This document shows, piece after piece, positions 11,692 through 23,517 of a stretch of DNA of 64,000 nt (positions are counted from its first letter, which is position 1; every line of letters starts with the position of its first letter). The position numbers and the translations under genes are program-made. The DNA comes from Chiua virens (lineage: Eukaryota > Basidiomycota > Agaricomycetes > Boletales > Boletaceae): contig JAHNUO010000001.1 in assembly GCA_019787685.1 (NCBI GenBank), positions 868,001 through 932,000 on the forward strand, given 5' to 3'. Under the pieces are notes generated by a model. It saw only the letters and a list, made by a program, of their open reading frames with translations, did no database searches and was not told the origin of the DNA.

Positions 11692-13463
11692 ATGACCAGT
11701 TCTCCTACTCCCGACATCTCCGCCTTGTCTCTCAACACCCAACCCTCCCAGCAACGCCTCAACGACTCTTATGATTATGATGGTTTAGCCAACCCCAATG
11801 GTAGACACCAGCTCCAGTTCACATCGCCTCCGATCTCGGCCTCGTCTCTCTACAATCCTCTCGGTATCGCCCCCTCCCCGCTCAAGATGAAGCCCGTCCG
11901 TAGTGGCCTTCCCACCGTGCGTCTATCTCTCCTCCAGTCCTATCCTTGTCTCTTGTCTCACCCTTGTTCCTCAGCAATGGCTCGATAACTCTGTTACCAT
12001 CCCCGAGAACCGTTCTCTCTCCCCCAACAATAATTCGGACTTTTCGTCCTCTGGCGGTTCTCCCCCAATGGGCAATCTTGCTTCCGCTCCCTTAACTCCT
12101 GGCCTGAGTCCCGATGACGAGATTATACCCACTGCCATTGTCATCAAGAACATACCTTTCAATGTCAAACGCGAAACCCTCCTTGATATCATCGTGGGTC
12201 CATCTCTGCAGTTTCCTCCTTGATACCTTCATCCATTCCATTTCTAGGCATCCTTGTCGATTCCTACCCCGTATGCCTTCAATTACCACCTCGATCAGCA
12301 GGGCTCCTTCCGTGGTTTGGCTTTTGCCAATTTCCGCCAGGCCGCCGATGCTGACGCCGTCGTTGCTGCTTTGAACGGCTTCGATGTTCAGGGTCGCAAA
12401 CTCCGCGTGGAATACAAAAAGGTACTACAGGCAGGCGAGAAGGAGCGTATCGAGAGGGAAAAGGCGATCCGTCGCATGCGCTCAATGCAGCTCGAAAAGG
12501 AGCAGCAGGCTGCTGCGGTCGTTCAATCTTATGACGACTTTGGTCCCATCGCTGCCCCCACTTTTACTCCACAGCGGTCTTTCTCGACTGGAACGGCATA
12601 TCAGCAGCCCCAGTATTCTCCGCCTCCCGTGCCTTCCCTTCCGATGTCGCAGGCTTTCAACCCTCCGACTTCTCCGCCTGTGGCACCGGCGACTCCAAAT
12701 CCGTCGGAAAAGGCATCTTTGTCCAACGAACTCGACTTGAATGATCCTTCGACTCTCGAGATCTATTCCAGGATCCTCCTCTTCAAGGACGATCGCATGA
12801 GGGACGAGTTGGCGTTCTCACGCACGCTGTCCCCCAAGCAAAGGAGGGTGGTTCATCTGATTGCCCAGAAATTAGGCGTGTATCATTATTCGGTCGGCGA
12901 AGGCGAAGATAGATACGCCGTCGTAACCCGAATTGATCCCAACAGGGCAAGTTTCGCTCGTTTACATATTTACGTCCATTGAAGAAGAACTTATGTCATT
13001 TATATTGCAGAGAGCTCAACCTCCCACTTTATCTCGCGCCCCTTCCGCATACCTGTCGGCATCTTCTTCTCAGTCTCAGCTGGCAAACACCCTGCGCATG
13101 AAAAAATCTATGCCCGATATGAAGACCCTGCACACCCAAGCACCACGCTTGACCACGCGTGCATCGAACGGCAACATCCGAGAGGGTTATGCCACCATTG
13201 CTTCTCCGTCTCGCCGCTCTCCAGGTGGCTTCGGGTCTCTCTTCAGCAGCTTCGGGAATTCCTCCATTCCGCCAGTGCCAAGCTTGCCTTCTAGCGTCAT
13301 GGGATCGATCAACGGAGGCTTGAACGAAAATTCCAGCGGTGTCGTTAGGCAGCCACGCGGCCCTGGCATCGGCGGCTTTGGTGCACGAAGGGCGACAAAC
13401 ACCGATATGGGGGCACGTGGAAATGGCCTCGAGGCCCGTACGCACGAGCCTCTGGAGATATAG
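11692..13463 (+). CDS. PIN4: Pin4/Cip2-like RNA-binding protein with RRM and R3H-type region
   Basis: Cytoplasmic RNA-binding protein family (yeast Pin4/Mdt1, fission yeast Cip2) linked to mRNA stability under stress and cell-cycle control. Exons 11692-11916, 11975-12193, 12248-12946 and 13011-13463 join to exactly 532 codons. The RRM lies at about residues 120-215, with RNP2 AIVIKNIPF and RNP1-like FRGLAFANF. It is followed by a basic/Glu-rich helix (GEKERIEREKAIRRMRSMQ), a Pro-rich linker, and an R3H-like domain near residues 310-380 (STLEIYSRILLFKDDRMRDE, SPKQRRVVHLIAQKLGVYHY). The C-terminus is Ser-rich. The third intron (12947-13010, 64 nt) has a GC donor (GCAAGT) and no GT alternative keeps the frame. 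Upstream pyrimidine-rich promoter. Domain order and length fit the family. Confidence 0.9.
12947..13010 (+). other. GC-AG intron in the Pin4-like gene
   Basis: Donor AGG/GCAAGT and acceptor TTGCAG/AGA in phase 0. It is 64 nt long. The neighbouring GT (GTTTCG, two bases inside) would shift the frame and lose the 151-codon last exon. Confidence 0.75.
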
Positions 13464-14190
13464 ACATATTTCATCCTCGAACCTTCCGCGTTTCGTAGGC
13501 AAGTAGGCATTTCTTTGACAACATATATATGCCTGATATGCATGATTCATTGCATTTAATTCCAATTTCAATGGTTTATGTTCGTATCGTTGTTGCTTCC
13601 TCTCGCTGCTCTCACCATTCGAACCATAGGTGTGCATAACATGTTCACCTCGTCTCACGTATCTCTTTTCCATTCCATCGCTGGTTCCGTGTCCTGATAT
13701 AAATTGTATACCGCATCGTCATCTCACCTAAAATCGACCTTAGTTTCTTTCCTACTTGCATGTGTTTCGTTCGTACAGTTTCCCCCTTTCCGTACTCCAC
13801 GTCATGCATGGGAATTTGCGCGCTTGCGATACGGTGTCTGGATGGATTCTTTTCCCTTCTCCCTTTCCTCACTGCTGGTATATATAAAATATGATAGTCA
13901 TGTCAGTAAATATTACGCGTTTGCTTGATGCAATCCATATCGTCATCGTGCCGTGCTTCTCTTCGCATCTGCCAGAACGTCTTCCATTTGGCTAAACGGC
14001 TAAACTAGGGCGGCGGAGCGACGGTGACATGAAAGTGTAATCTATTTACTTAATCGACTCCCCCTAAGCATGGCCTGTTCCATGTCACGCCAGCCCTAGC
14101 CGGCCCATCCATCATCCCTACTCACCAGATCGACGGGGTCACGCCGCATTCGGGGATAGCGCAAAACACCGTCCGTCCGGATCTGGCGGA
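13464..14190. other. Convergent 3' intergenic region (Pin4-like / Nuc1)
   Basis: AT-richer than the flanking exons and without a supportable gene. It must hold the 3' UTRs of both convergent genes. No repeat or RNA gene was recognised. Confidence 0.5.
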
Positions 14191-15616
14191 TCAACGGGAA
14201 GACCCCGCCCGTCGGATCTCTGGCCGCTTTTGGGCTTCGTCGAACCGGCGTACGATCACATCGCACTTGGTCGTCTTGCAAATGTGTTTAGACGCGGTTT
14301 TGAGATCGTCTGAGAACAGGACGAGGCCGGCGGCGCGTTCGACGGTGTCGACTGTGATGGTCGCATGGTGTACGTGAACGTCGTCAAAGACGGCGAGGCG
14401 ATGATCAGGGAGGTGAATGGATGAACTAGAGTGGCGCACGTACCTGATGTCACGAACCCTTCAAGCGGGGCATCGTCAGGGATGATCGCGTTTGGGAGGA
14501 CGAACGCGCCCGTCGAGATCTCAGGAATATCCGGCGTCGACGGGGAAGAGGGTCTCGATGCGAGCACAACTTTTGCAAAGTGGGTCGGGACGCCAATGTT
14601 GGGTGGGGAACCGATCACTTCGTAGTTCTGTGTGTTGTGGGACGACCTCAGCGGGAGTCAAGGGGCGGATGGCATACATACGACGTGCCATTTGCCATCT
14701 GGACCCTTGTGAGGAAGGTACAAGGGGACGGTGAAGACGTAGACGTCCGAGAACGAGGTTGTCAGACGTCGGCACCAGTCTTCAACGTACGCCCAGTCTG
14801 GCAGTGAACGGGAGTCAACAAGACGCATCAACGGCGACGAGACGCCAGTTCGTAGCACGTACAGTGACGGTTGAATCCCACACCGACTTGCGGTGCGATG
14901 TTGGACAACAAGAACGTCTCGTCCATCGCGGCTTGAGAAGTCTTGGCGTCTGCGGCGGGTACCCTATCCAAGTCGAGTCGTTACCCACGCCCGCCCGCGC
15001 GTCGCACCGATGGAGGCAGAATACGTACATGTGTCCCCGGTCATACCCACTCCTGAAATAATCCTGGAGCTTGGCTCGGAACATGTCCGGCAACGACGCG
15101 TCTTCGGTGAACGTCGACTTGGCCCGGTCACCCCCTTCGTCGCCCGAGCCAGGGCCTGTCGCCGATTTACTGAGCGAGGCGCGGGTGAGGTGTTCAGCCG
15201 TCTATCAAGGTTCACATCCGCAATAAAGTTGAATCGACAGGGGCGTGCAGGTGCGGAGACGACGGACTCACCCAGGCAGGATGGCGCAATCGTCGGTCGT
15301 ACGCCGCCGTGTATGCCTTGCGCACGAGGAGATCCGGAATGGGTCCTGCGTGGTCATCGTCAAGTCCACCGACTGTCAGACGACGTGAACACCCACCTGG
15401 GTTGCCATGTCTAAGTACTGCGGACGTGGTAGGTATAGTGGCGACGGCAGTGGATATCTGGGCGTCTCCTTTGCGGTCGAGGTCGACGACGGCTGGCGGT
15501 TGTGGACGAGTGGGGGTAGACTGTAACTTGCGGGAAGACACGACTGTCGCAACGCCGCCTCCGACGACAGCACCGACGGCGAAGCAGGCAGCGTGTATGA
15601 AGGACGCGCTGGACAT
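14191..15616 (-). CDS. NUC1: Mitochondrial DNA/RNA non-specific endonuclease Nuc1 (EndoG family)
   Basis: Sugar-nonspecific nuclease of the mitochondrial intermembrane space, involved in mtDNA turnover and regulated cell death. Start at 15616 (MSSASFIHAACFAVGAVVGG), a hydrophobic N-terminal anchor typical of the family. The catalytic motif DRGHMVPAAD is reconstituted across an intron after DRGHM; the metal-binding Asn region follows (DETFLLSNIAPQVGVGFNRH). Later blocks are YWAYVEDWCRRL, FTVPLYLP and APLEGFVTSVDTVERAAGL. That last junction needs a 92-nt intron ending TCACAG. The stop is at 14191. All introns are GT-AG and the frame is intact. The Arg/Lys-rich tail (about 45 residues after the domain) is slightly longer than in yeast. 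Confidence 0.92.
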
Positions 15617-16141
15617 GGTTGGACGGTATAAACCGTACCAGCAGAAAGGCTAATTACAAGTAAAATTCGTGTGAACCCTGGTACACAATTCAAGTGCTTA
15701 TTAGGCTTTCTTACTTCCCAGCTGGCATCAGCCGTCGCTACTTGAGGGTGTGGGCTTTTTCCTCACGACTGTAGGACGTTCGCGGACGAGTGGGTCTCAA
15801 TATGATCAGTGTGGAGATGGCCGTAGCGTATAAAAAGTCTCTGTCTGTCTCATAGGTACTCTCGCAACCACACGGGAAGTACTTTCGAACGTTGTAGGTA
15901 ATGCCCATGATCTACATCACTCTATAGCAAAATGGTACGGCCCGGGAACATGGTTGGGAAGTAGTGGGCTACGAGTTGAAAACGCGATACAAATACAATA
16001 AGTGATCGACTTGGAACAAAACGGGCGTGTACTACAGGAAACGATAGACGGAAGCTACAACGGAGTCGGAAAGAGATGGACTTGTGGTAAAGAGACGTTG
16101 AAACGAAATCTGTGACGACAGTACTGCACCAATCCCACATC
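15617..16141. other. Intergenic region upstream of Nuc1
   Basis: Promoter side of Nuc1 and 3' side of the next leftward gene. Only short chance frames occur here and no element was recognised. Confidence 0.45.
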
Positions 16142-17701
16142 TTACCCCGTGATTACTTTTGTCTTGACGACGTTCGTCACAGTAAGGGTATTCTTCTTGT
16201 TGGGACCGACCCCAGACTGCGTGATGACCTCCTTTGACAAGCCCAACTGCGTGGTGCACAACACAAACTGGTTCCTTGACTTTTTCCCTGCACTAGCTGA
16301 GTCGACCTCCATTGTTTTACTATCCAACATCTTAATGGACGAATGGCCTCGACTCGATAGTCGGCCGACAGTGCGTTCATGATCGACTTGGTAAGTTGTC
16401 CCGCAGTGGTGAGGATGAAGGATATCCGACCCCGGAATTTCGACCTGATCATCTCTTTCGCAGCGGAGGCGGAAGGGGCACAACCAGCAGTGACAATGAT
16501 ATCACAAAGTCCGTCCATCGCAGATGTAATAAGCATGCTTGGGTTGCTTGAACGGGTCGGTGAGAGAGCAGCGTAGGCCAGCGATCGCCAGCGGGCAGAT
16601 ATTGTTTGTGACTCTAATATTAATATTTACCATCAGGGGAACAGTCAGCTTGAATGGCGTGCTGAAGTTTAGTTCTTCACCTGATCTCCGGACTATGCTG
16701 TATAATTCACGAATCAGCCGATCGGGCTCGCTATCCATGGACCACGAAGACATGATCCCACACAGGTGATAGATAAGGTAGGCACGAAAGGCGATGGGGA
16801 GATACGCAACGACCTCGGCGCGTGAGTTACTCCGTAATCGTTTCACCAGAGATTGACCGATACATTCGGCGACCCTCGTTGCAATAGAAACTTGTTCCTC
16901 CGTCGGGGTCATAGTGCAGGGCTTGAAATTGTGAATGATACGATCCGCGATAAGTGTGGAACTCTAATCTATCTTCTCATTGAGTTGTTGGAGTGTTTCA
17001 ATGATATTCATCTCCGCACGTGCGTCCGCCTGAGCAATGAAATTTTGCACGATGAATGGGGTACGCTGATTTTGTTCGACGATGGACTTGAGATGTCTAA
17101 ACTGCTTGTCGTACCATTCCTGGATCTGGATGGTTTGAGATTGGGAGACCTGAAGTTCCTCGCGCACGACAATGAGTTCTTCTGAATCACGACGACGTTC
17201 CTCGAGTTCCTTGTTCGCAGCGGCGAGTTCTTCTGTTTTGGCGGCATCGGAATGTTTCCAGTGGTCTACGTCGGCAGCAAGTACGTCAATTTGGCGATCC
17301 CTGGCATTAATGGATGTTTTCAACGTCTCCAGCTCCTTTTGAGCCGAGGCGAGTTCGCGTGACTGCGCCTCGTGGCGGTCTTGGAGTACTAGTAAGTTGA
17401 TCCTTCAGTTCCCGCATGGCTTTCTCGAGGTCGGTCATCTCTTCGGGTATTAGAAAAACGACATCAGCATGCTGATGGTCTAGACCAGTGTTTGGGTGAT
17501 GCACGCACCTGCTTGTGTACGAGGGGATGTCGTTCTTTCTCCGGCAACCACATTCTGGTAGGTTGACAGTAGAAATTGAGTCAATAAGGCACACATCATG
17601 CCTACTAATGGTGCAGGTACACTTACATTGTGAACATAGTTAGGAGGGAGGATATCACCGAGGTTCCGAACGGTGATTCGTCTTGCCATGGCCGATTGCA
17701 A
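16142..17701 (-). CDS. Coiled-coil C-terminal part of a WD40 protein, frames broken
   Basis: Reads leftward from 17701: RRITVRNLGDILPPNYVHN (the last WD40 blade of the upstream gene, one base out of frame with it), then introns near 17640-17570 and 17515-17440, then MTDLEKAMRELKDQL. A long coiled coil follows (about 17390-16970: EELAAANKELEERRRDSEEL, QEWYDKQFRHLKSIVEQNQ). It ends at a stop near 16964. From 16912 a second segment begins (MTPTEEQVSIATRVAECIGQ), and the last stretch ends with GLSKEVITQSGVGPNKKNTL at 16142. At least two further frame changes (near 17390 and 16400) have no plausible intron. Either one decayed gene or two small genes. Function unknown beyond coiled-coil scaffolding. 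Confidence 0.5.
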
Positions 17702-18689
17702 TGTCGTAGTTTTCTGAGATCGCTATTGTCCAGACGAGGCCATTGTAGTCGATGTCAGACCCGATCTTGGTGTGCGTCGTTGTATCCCAGAACGATATTG
17801 ACGAGTGGACAGAGGCTGCGATGAAGGTGCAATTGTTTGCCAGAGCGATGCACCCCCGTTTTCTCGCGCCGTCTGTGCGGATGGGCCATTGTGAGAGTAT
17901 TTTTTCGGTGGAGACATCGAGGTAGTGGATTTTACCCTCACGAGAGATGGCGTAGAGACGTGTGTCGTCACTCCACGCAAGGCATTGATTAATATCTGAG
18001 CCAGGTTGGATTGAGAAATCTTGAAGGAGATCGCCATCCTCGCTGCTGTAGACACGAACAGAGCGACCCCAGGCAGCGGTGGCGAGAAGACGTCCATCTG
18101 GTGAGAATTTGACCGCGGCCACCCACTCGTCATGTTGCAGTGTCAGCAGTTGCTCGCCCGTCGACCGCTCCCAGATCCAGGTAGTCTTGTCCCATGATCC
18201 GCTAGCGATTTTGGTCCCATCTGGCGAGATATCCACCGCATACACTCCTCTTGTGTGTCCTCTCATCTCTCTCACCTGCTCGTGGCTCTCCACGTTCCAC
18301 ACCAACACAGGTCCCCGACTCGATCCGCCAACGATCCATTTCCCATCCCTTGATACAGCAATTGTGTTGCCCCAACCCCCCACGTCTATTGGTCTTGCAA
18401 CTTCCTTGCCATCCTCCAATCGCCATCGTCGAATTTTCTCTCCCGTTCCTCCACTCAAAACGTGTTTGCCCTCCATCAGGAACGCGACTGAACGTATGTC
18501 ATCTCTTCCATCGATCTCGATTGTCTTCCGTCCATTTTGCTGACTGACTGGGACGTTCAATCTCCTTCCCTTGATCTTGAACTGGGCTTCCTCCTACCAT
18601 CCGACAGGGATTTTCGTCAGTACCGTAATTTCATTGGTCCCATCCATCGACTCACTGTTCTCCAGTCTTCCGGGTGACCTACGAGACAT
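17655..18689 (-). CDS. WD40-repeat protein (beta-propeller)
   Basis: A continuous frame of about 300 residues made of WD40 blades: DDIRSVAFLMEGKHVLSGG, VLVWNVES, VYAVDISPDGTKIASGSWDK, VAAVKFSPDGRLLATAAWG, IHYLDVST and ISFWDTTT. An upstream small exon probably starts at 18689 (MSRRSPGRLEN) and a GT-AG intron leads to EEAQFKIKGRR, although phases do not fit perfectly. The frame stops at 17655, but the expected continuation (blade ending ITVRNLGDILPP) sits in the next frame at 17695. So the true protein probably runs on into the coiled-coil segment below. WD40 proteins of this ending are common in basidiomycetes; partners are unknown. It is divergent from the BRCT gene. Confidence 0.7.
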
Positions 18690-19073
18690 TTTTCGGCTAG
18701 GTGGATGATGACAGAAAATAGGATACGTGGAGGTTTATTCACAAAGGCGCTTTTTCAACGCGCAGCCTACATATTGCCTCTTTATCGGTCCCATCCGATC
18801 GCACTATCCCCTATGCCCTTGATGCTTGTTCTTGCCTGATCATCCCATTGCAAGTGATGAGTCGCTAATCGATATTAAGCCAAGCTTTTGTCTCTACTGC
18901 GCGCGCGTCTTCGATGGAGTGCACTATTCTCTCTCTCAGTCGATCTCCCCCGCGCGCAGAAACGAACTCACCGCCGTCATCGACCTCAATGATGCAACCT
19001 TGCATCCACTCCACCCTCATCTGATGCCACTAATGATCCAAACCCCAAGCTAGTGGTCGATCGTAGTGTGGTC
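18690..19073. promoter_or_regulatory. Divergent promoter interval (WD40 gene / BRCT gene)
   Basis: About 384 bases between the two proposed divergent start codons. Pyrimidine-rich patches occur on both sides. No specific factor site is claimed; the assignment is from gene layout. Confidence 0.4.
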
Positions 19074-22000
19074 ATGGGGAAACTCCAACCGTGCGTCTTT
19101 CTTTCTCGTCGCATACGTCTACTAACACGTTTCCATCCAGCGAGCAGTACTACTCTCCAGACCCAATGATTTTTTCAGGTGTCATCGCCTGTGTTACCGA
19201 TGTATGTTGTTTCTCGTCCTTCTTCCTATTGCGCGTCACATTTTCGTCTAGCTTGTTGCAGCCGATCTCGAGGTTCTCTCGGCAGGGATTACTGCCCTGG
19301 GTGGTCAATGGCGTATTGGTCTCGCTCGTGACGTCATCCATCTGTTTGCCCAGGAAGTGACAAGGTATTCCATTTCGCACTCGCTCTGTGTCTCAGACAC
19401 ACATGTACATCCTCACCTGCACTGGTTCGATGACGCCGTTCGTCTAGGCCGTCGTATTCCAGAAACACTATACTTGGCTAGATCCTCCCATTTTACGTCC
19501 TGGTATGACCCTCCACCTCAGTGATGGACCCCTTGCCACGGACGGTCGACGTAACGAACCCGCCGGAGATACGGTGGGTGATGCAGGGGATGGCACCCAA
19601 GACGAAGTTGACCATCTTCGCGTCTGGGCTGGTCGTCGCATTTTTCTATCCCCTCACTCGAAATGGGAGGTGGTTCTCGAGGCGCGATAGAAGTAGGCAT
19701 GCATCGTGCCGGTGGCGTTGTGCCAATCGCAGAAGATGCCGACGAGGATGCCGAAGGAAAGGCCGTCGACGAATGTGACGTTTTCATCACACGATGGCGC
19801 AGTGGCAAGGCATATTTCAAGGTATGCATTTCTCATCTTCTTGCCTTTTCCTCATCTCTCGCTCCCCTAGACAGTGCTCGCCTCCCTTCTCATTGGGATC
19901 CTTAGCTGGTTGTTTAACGTCGAGTCCCGTGGGCACCTCCATTCGCCACTCGATCCATTGATCTGGTATCCTACCCCAAGAGGTGGCATCCCCGGCCTCG
20001 TTGATTACGTTTGTACTTGCACGGGTCTCACTACCCCATCCCGACCGACTCATTTTACAGGAAATTTCGATTACCAATTATACGAGTGAGGCACGCGGTT
20101 ATATCAAGCGCCATATCCTGGCACTGGGTGCCAAGTTCACGCCAAGCATGACTCAATCGAATAAAGTCCTTGTTGCCAGTTTGTCAGTGCATTCTCATGT
20201 AGTTCGAAAACCCGTGTTGACTGGATCTCTTCCAGTCAGCCCCCTCCCAAGACCGCGCGCGCGCACTCGTGGTCTATCCCAGTCGTAAACCATATATGGT
20301 TAGAAGACTGTTTTGTGGAGTGGCGGTAAGTCCCGCTATTCATATCCCCTCATCGTGCTGCTTACGCATACCAGCGCGCTCACTGTCGGACTGGAACGAT
20401 ATATCGTGTATCCGCCGGGTATCGACTTTGGCAAAATGTTGACGACGCGGCAGGACGGATGTATGTTATTTCTATCTTTGGTAATACTATTTCTAACATC
20501 ACTCTTGTCCTATAGCGTTTGCTTCCCAACCCGTCTCTACCCAGCGTTCTACTGGGGGCGCCGTTCCAGGTGGTCGTGGTGTTAATATCATCGACGTGGA
20601 AGAAGATAAAATCCGCGATGCCGAATATCGCAAACGTGCGGACGATCCTCAGAATGTAATGCACTCGTGGAAGACATACGAAGTTGATGTGAGCGATTTG
20701 ACGGGCGACGAACCGACAGAAGCACGGGCAAGACCACGGTCCCGGGCAGGATCCGTGAAGAAGATGCTACCACCGTCCGTCAGAGACAGGCTCGAGTCGA
20801 CGTCTACCCCGTTGACAGCATTGGCGACGTGCGCGTTTACCGACCATGTAATTGAAATTCCCCCAGACGACAACACCGACAAGGAGACGAATGAAAAACA
20901 ATCTACTCGAGCGGCCGGCAAGCAACGTGAATGCGCATTTTCGATAGGCGGACATTACGACTGTCGATATCTCGCGTTTCTTCACCCACGAGGGATGTCG
21001 AGGTAGTCGTCAGTGATTCGAAAGGGAGCTCGATGGCTGGAAGGGGGAAGATTGGGGGAAATGGTCAAGGAAAGGATGACGAGATGCGACAAACGTGACC
21101 ATCCGAAGCCGGAGAGGAGGTCGCTCCACATGCAGCACGTCTTGAAAAACCCAAGCCTCGACTGGTCAAACCCAAGGCAGACAATCGGAGCACTAAAACC
21201 GATAATGATACCAGGGTTGCAACAGGCGCTGGCAGAAGCGAGCAATGCAACACGACGAAGCGTTGCAACTGATTCTGAACACTCAGTTGCGGATCCCGGT
21301 GAGGCTTCGGACACATCTGTACCACCTCGGAAGCTGACTGCCGTAGGACCGATGACACCCGTCAAGTCGAGGATGAAGCCAAGATCGAGGTCTAAATCCG
21401 TTTCCAAGGCTAGGTCGGTAGATGGATAGAGTGAGAATGAAGGAAGGATAGGGATTGCAGACTCTGGGATGGAAGCGGGCGCTGAGGTCAAAAGCCCTGA
21501 TGACGTGCCGCAACGACGAAGCTATGACCAAGGCAAGGGGGAAGAAAAAACACAGCAACAGGAGGAGCGAGACGGACAAAGCAGCCCCTTAAGGCTCCGA
21601 CACGAAGGACATGGGTAAACCAAAGCGGTGGCTATCCGTCCTTGTGCCATCCGTGCCTAGCGTTTATTTTCATCGCAAAGTATGCATGATGCGACAGACG
21701 CAGAAGACGAGGGCGAACGCGACACTGGGAAAGAAGAAGCAGTCAGCAGCACCAAACCGGCAGCCAAGCAACAACTTGTACCCAGGATGTCGATGCATGC
21801 GGTCGCCGCGGAGGCATTGAGCTCTGAAAATAAGCGCAACAAGCCATCGCCATCTCCTGCAAAGGTATTGGTCACGCGGAAGACGAAGCCCCCGATCAAG
21901 GCCAAGGTCAAACCCAAGGCAGCGACGTCCAAGGAAGAAAATAAGACGCGCACAAACAAACACGATGACGTGGATAGGGTAGATGATAGCGAGATATCTT

Positions 22001-22317
22001 TGATCGTCAACGCTACCCCCATTAGCATGAACTGGTTGAATGATGAACTGACTTTGATCTTGAAACCTGGCTACCCAAGTCGTCGCGTTGCAGACGTGTG
22101 GTTTGTTGCCATTCGAATGCAGGCGTCCTTGTCAGTTGTGATCTTCGTCCCGTCTTTGTCTTGTCAACTTGGTCATCCTACGGCACTGCAATGTCGTACA
22201 CCATGCTCCCCACGTCCATTGGCATGCCAACCTCGCCATTTTCTATCCTGCAACATCAAATTTCTCTTCCCGCCTACCAGCCAAGACATGCCTCCTATCA
22301 GCTGTAAACGCCACTGA
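19074..22317 (+). CDS. BRCT-domain protein of Rtt107/Brc1 type, reading frame apparently broken
   Basis: Likely a genome-stability scaffold that reads phospho-marks at stalled forks, judging by the BRCT repeats. It starts at 19074 (MGKLQP), with an intron into EQYYSPDPMIFSGVIACVTD and DLEVLSAGITALGGQWRIGL (BRCT 1). BRCT 2 is HPHLHWFDDAVRLGRRIPET. BRCT 3 is GMHRAGGVVPIAEDADEDAE to DVFITRWRSGKAYF, then LSWLFNVE. BRCT 4 is ITNYTSEARGYIKRHILALG to SWSIPVVNHIWLEDCFVEW. A long charged linker follows (20590-22000, Arg/Lys/Ser/Pro-rich, coiled or disordered). Frame shifts without usable introns are needed near 19385-19420, 19460 and 19650, and again in 21000-21400. C-terminal BRCTs were not found before the transposon nest begins, so the gene may be truncated. 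The end given is that of the last coding-like frame. Confidence 0.6.
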
Positions 22318-22832
22318 CAATATGCGATTTTGGTTCTTGATTTTGATCACTTGATCGTGGAAGCCTTCTTCCGATCTGCCCTCCTCAAAGATCCTGTCTT
22401 CGAACTTGTCTTGGCCATTTCACCTATCTCTCTTTGGTTTGTCCTTGCTGGACCCTGCTTCCTGTCAGTATTGCCCTTTTGACTTTCCTTTCCGTCTGCC
22501 CACCCTGCAATCCGGGAAGCATGGCAGATGAAAGTACCTATGACACCAAAGATGAGGGCCATAGCCCTTGTCTTTCGACATCTCCTTCAACCCTGACTTT
22601 GGCACTGGTTCTCATAGTATTGATGCACCTCTTCATCCCTTTGAAGTGCTTACTGTCCCTATGACTCCCCAAAACTGATCGGAATGCAGAGCAGCAAAAT
22701 TTCCTTCAGGACACAGTACAAACGGTGCAGACATCATTGAGCATTGTGGTTTGATCAGATAACACTGGTAGACTAGCAGAGTACTAGTCAACAGTGACAG
22801 TGTGGCATGTCCCCAACTTCCAAGCCACCCAC
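22318..22832. other. Transition from genes to the transposon nest
   Basis: No convincing gene. The stretch after 22660 becomes AT-rich and ends with the first copy of the CCCAC target duplication (22828-22832) of the adjacent solo LTR. Confidence 0.4.
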
Positions 22833-23517
22833 TGTTACGGTAGTTCCGGGTAGGACCTAGCGTAGCCGCAAAAGCGCCAAGTACCAAGTGGCTGCGATAA
22901 CTCAAACAACCACCACTTGATACGTGGTGCGCTGAAGAGTCGAACGAGGGTTTCTGGTCAGCTGAATGCTACCAGAGAGACGAGTGAAAACTCAGGCGTT
23001 GCTGAGAGTTGTCCTGTTGGGAATCTATACCCGAAGGACGGTCAAAGGTCGAGGGTTGGCTGCGATGAGCCCGAGTGGATAAGGGACTAAGAGTAGTCCG
23101 GTCGAGTGGTCACTGGCGCTGGGCGAGTGGAGCAGAGATACTCAGCTAGTATTGCGGAGATCAAGACTGAGGTACAAGAGTATCGCTGCGGGGTATTTAT
23201 ACTACGAGAACTGCGCACGGACCAGGTAACTAAAAGGGGAAGGCCAGAAGAGCGGAAGGGCGAAAGGGCCAAAAGGAGTGCGCAGTAATTTAAAGAGGGA
23301 ATCGTACGATGCGATGGCAGCGGACGATGACGAAGATGAAATGACAAATGCGAAGCCATCGGATGATGATGAGAAAGGAAGAGCGTAAGCATCCGGGTAA
23401 TGCCGGTGCTGAGTTACAAAAGAAGAAACGGAAGGCGTACGGATGAACGTACGAAGATACCTAGGTATCGAGTGTAGTGAAGAAGTACAAATGAGACGAA
23501 AGAAAGAAATTGTAACA
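22833..23517. repeat. Solo LTR, family A copy 1 (685 bp)
   Basis: Begins TGTTACGGTAG and ends TTGTAACA. It is flanked by a perfect 5-bp target duplication, CCCAC (22828-22832 and 23518-23522). The same sequence occurs at 39656-40418 with its own duplication. Terminal TG...CA, 5-bp duplications and no internal region mark a solo LTR left by LTR-LTR recombination of a Ty3-like retrotransposon. Confidence 0.9.
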
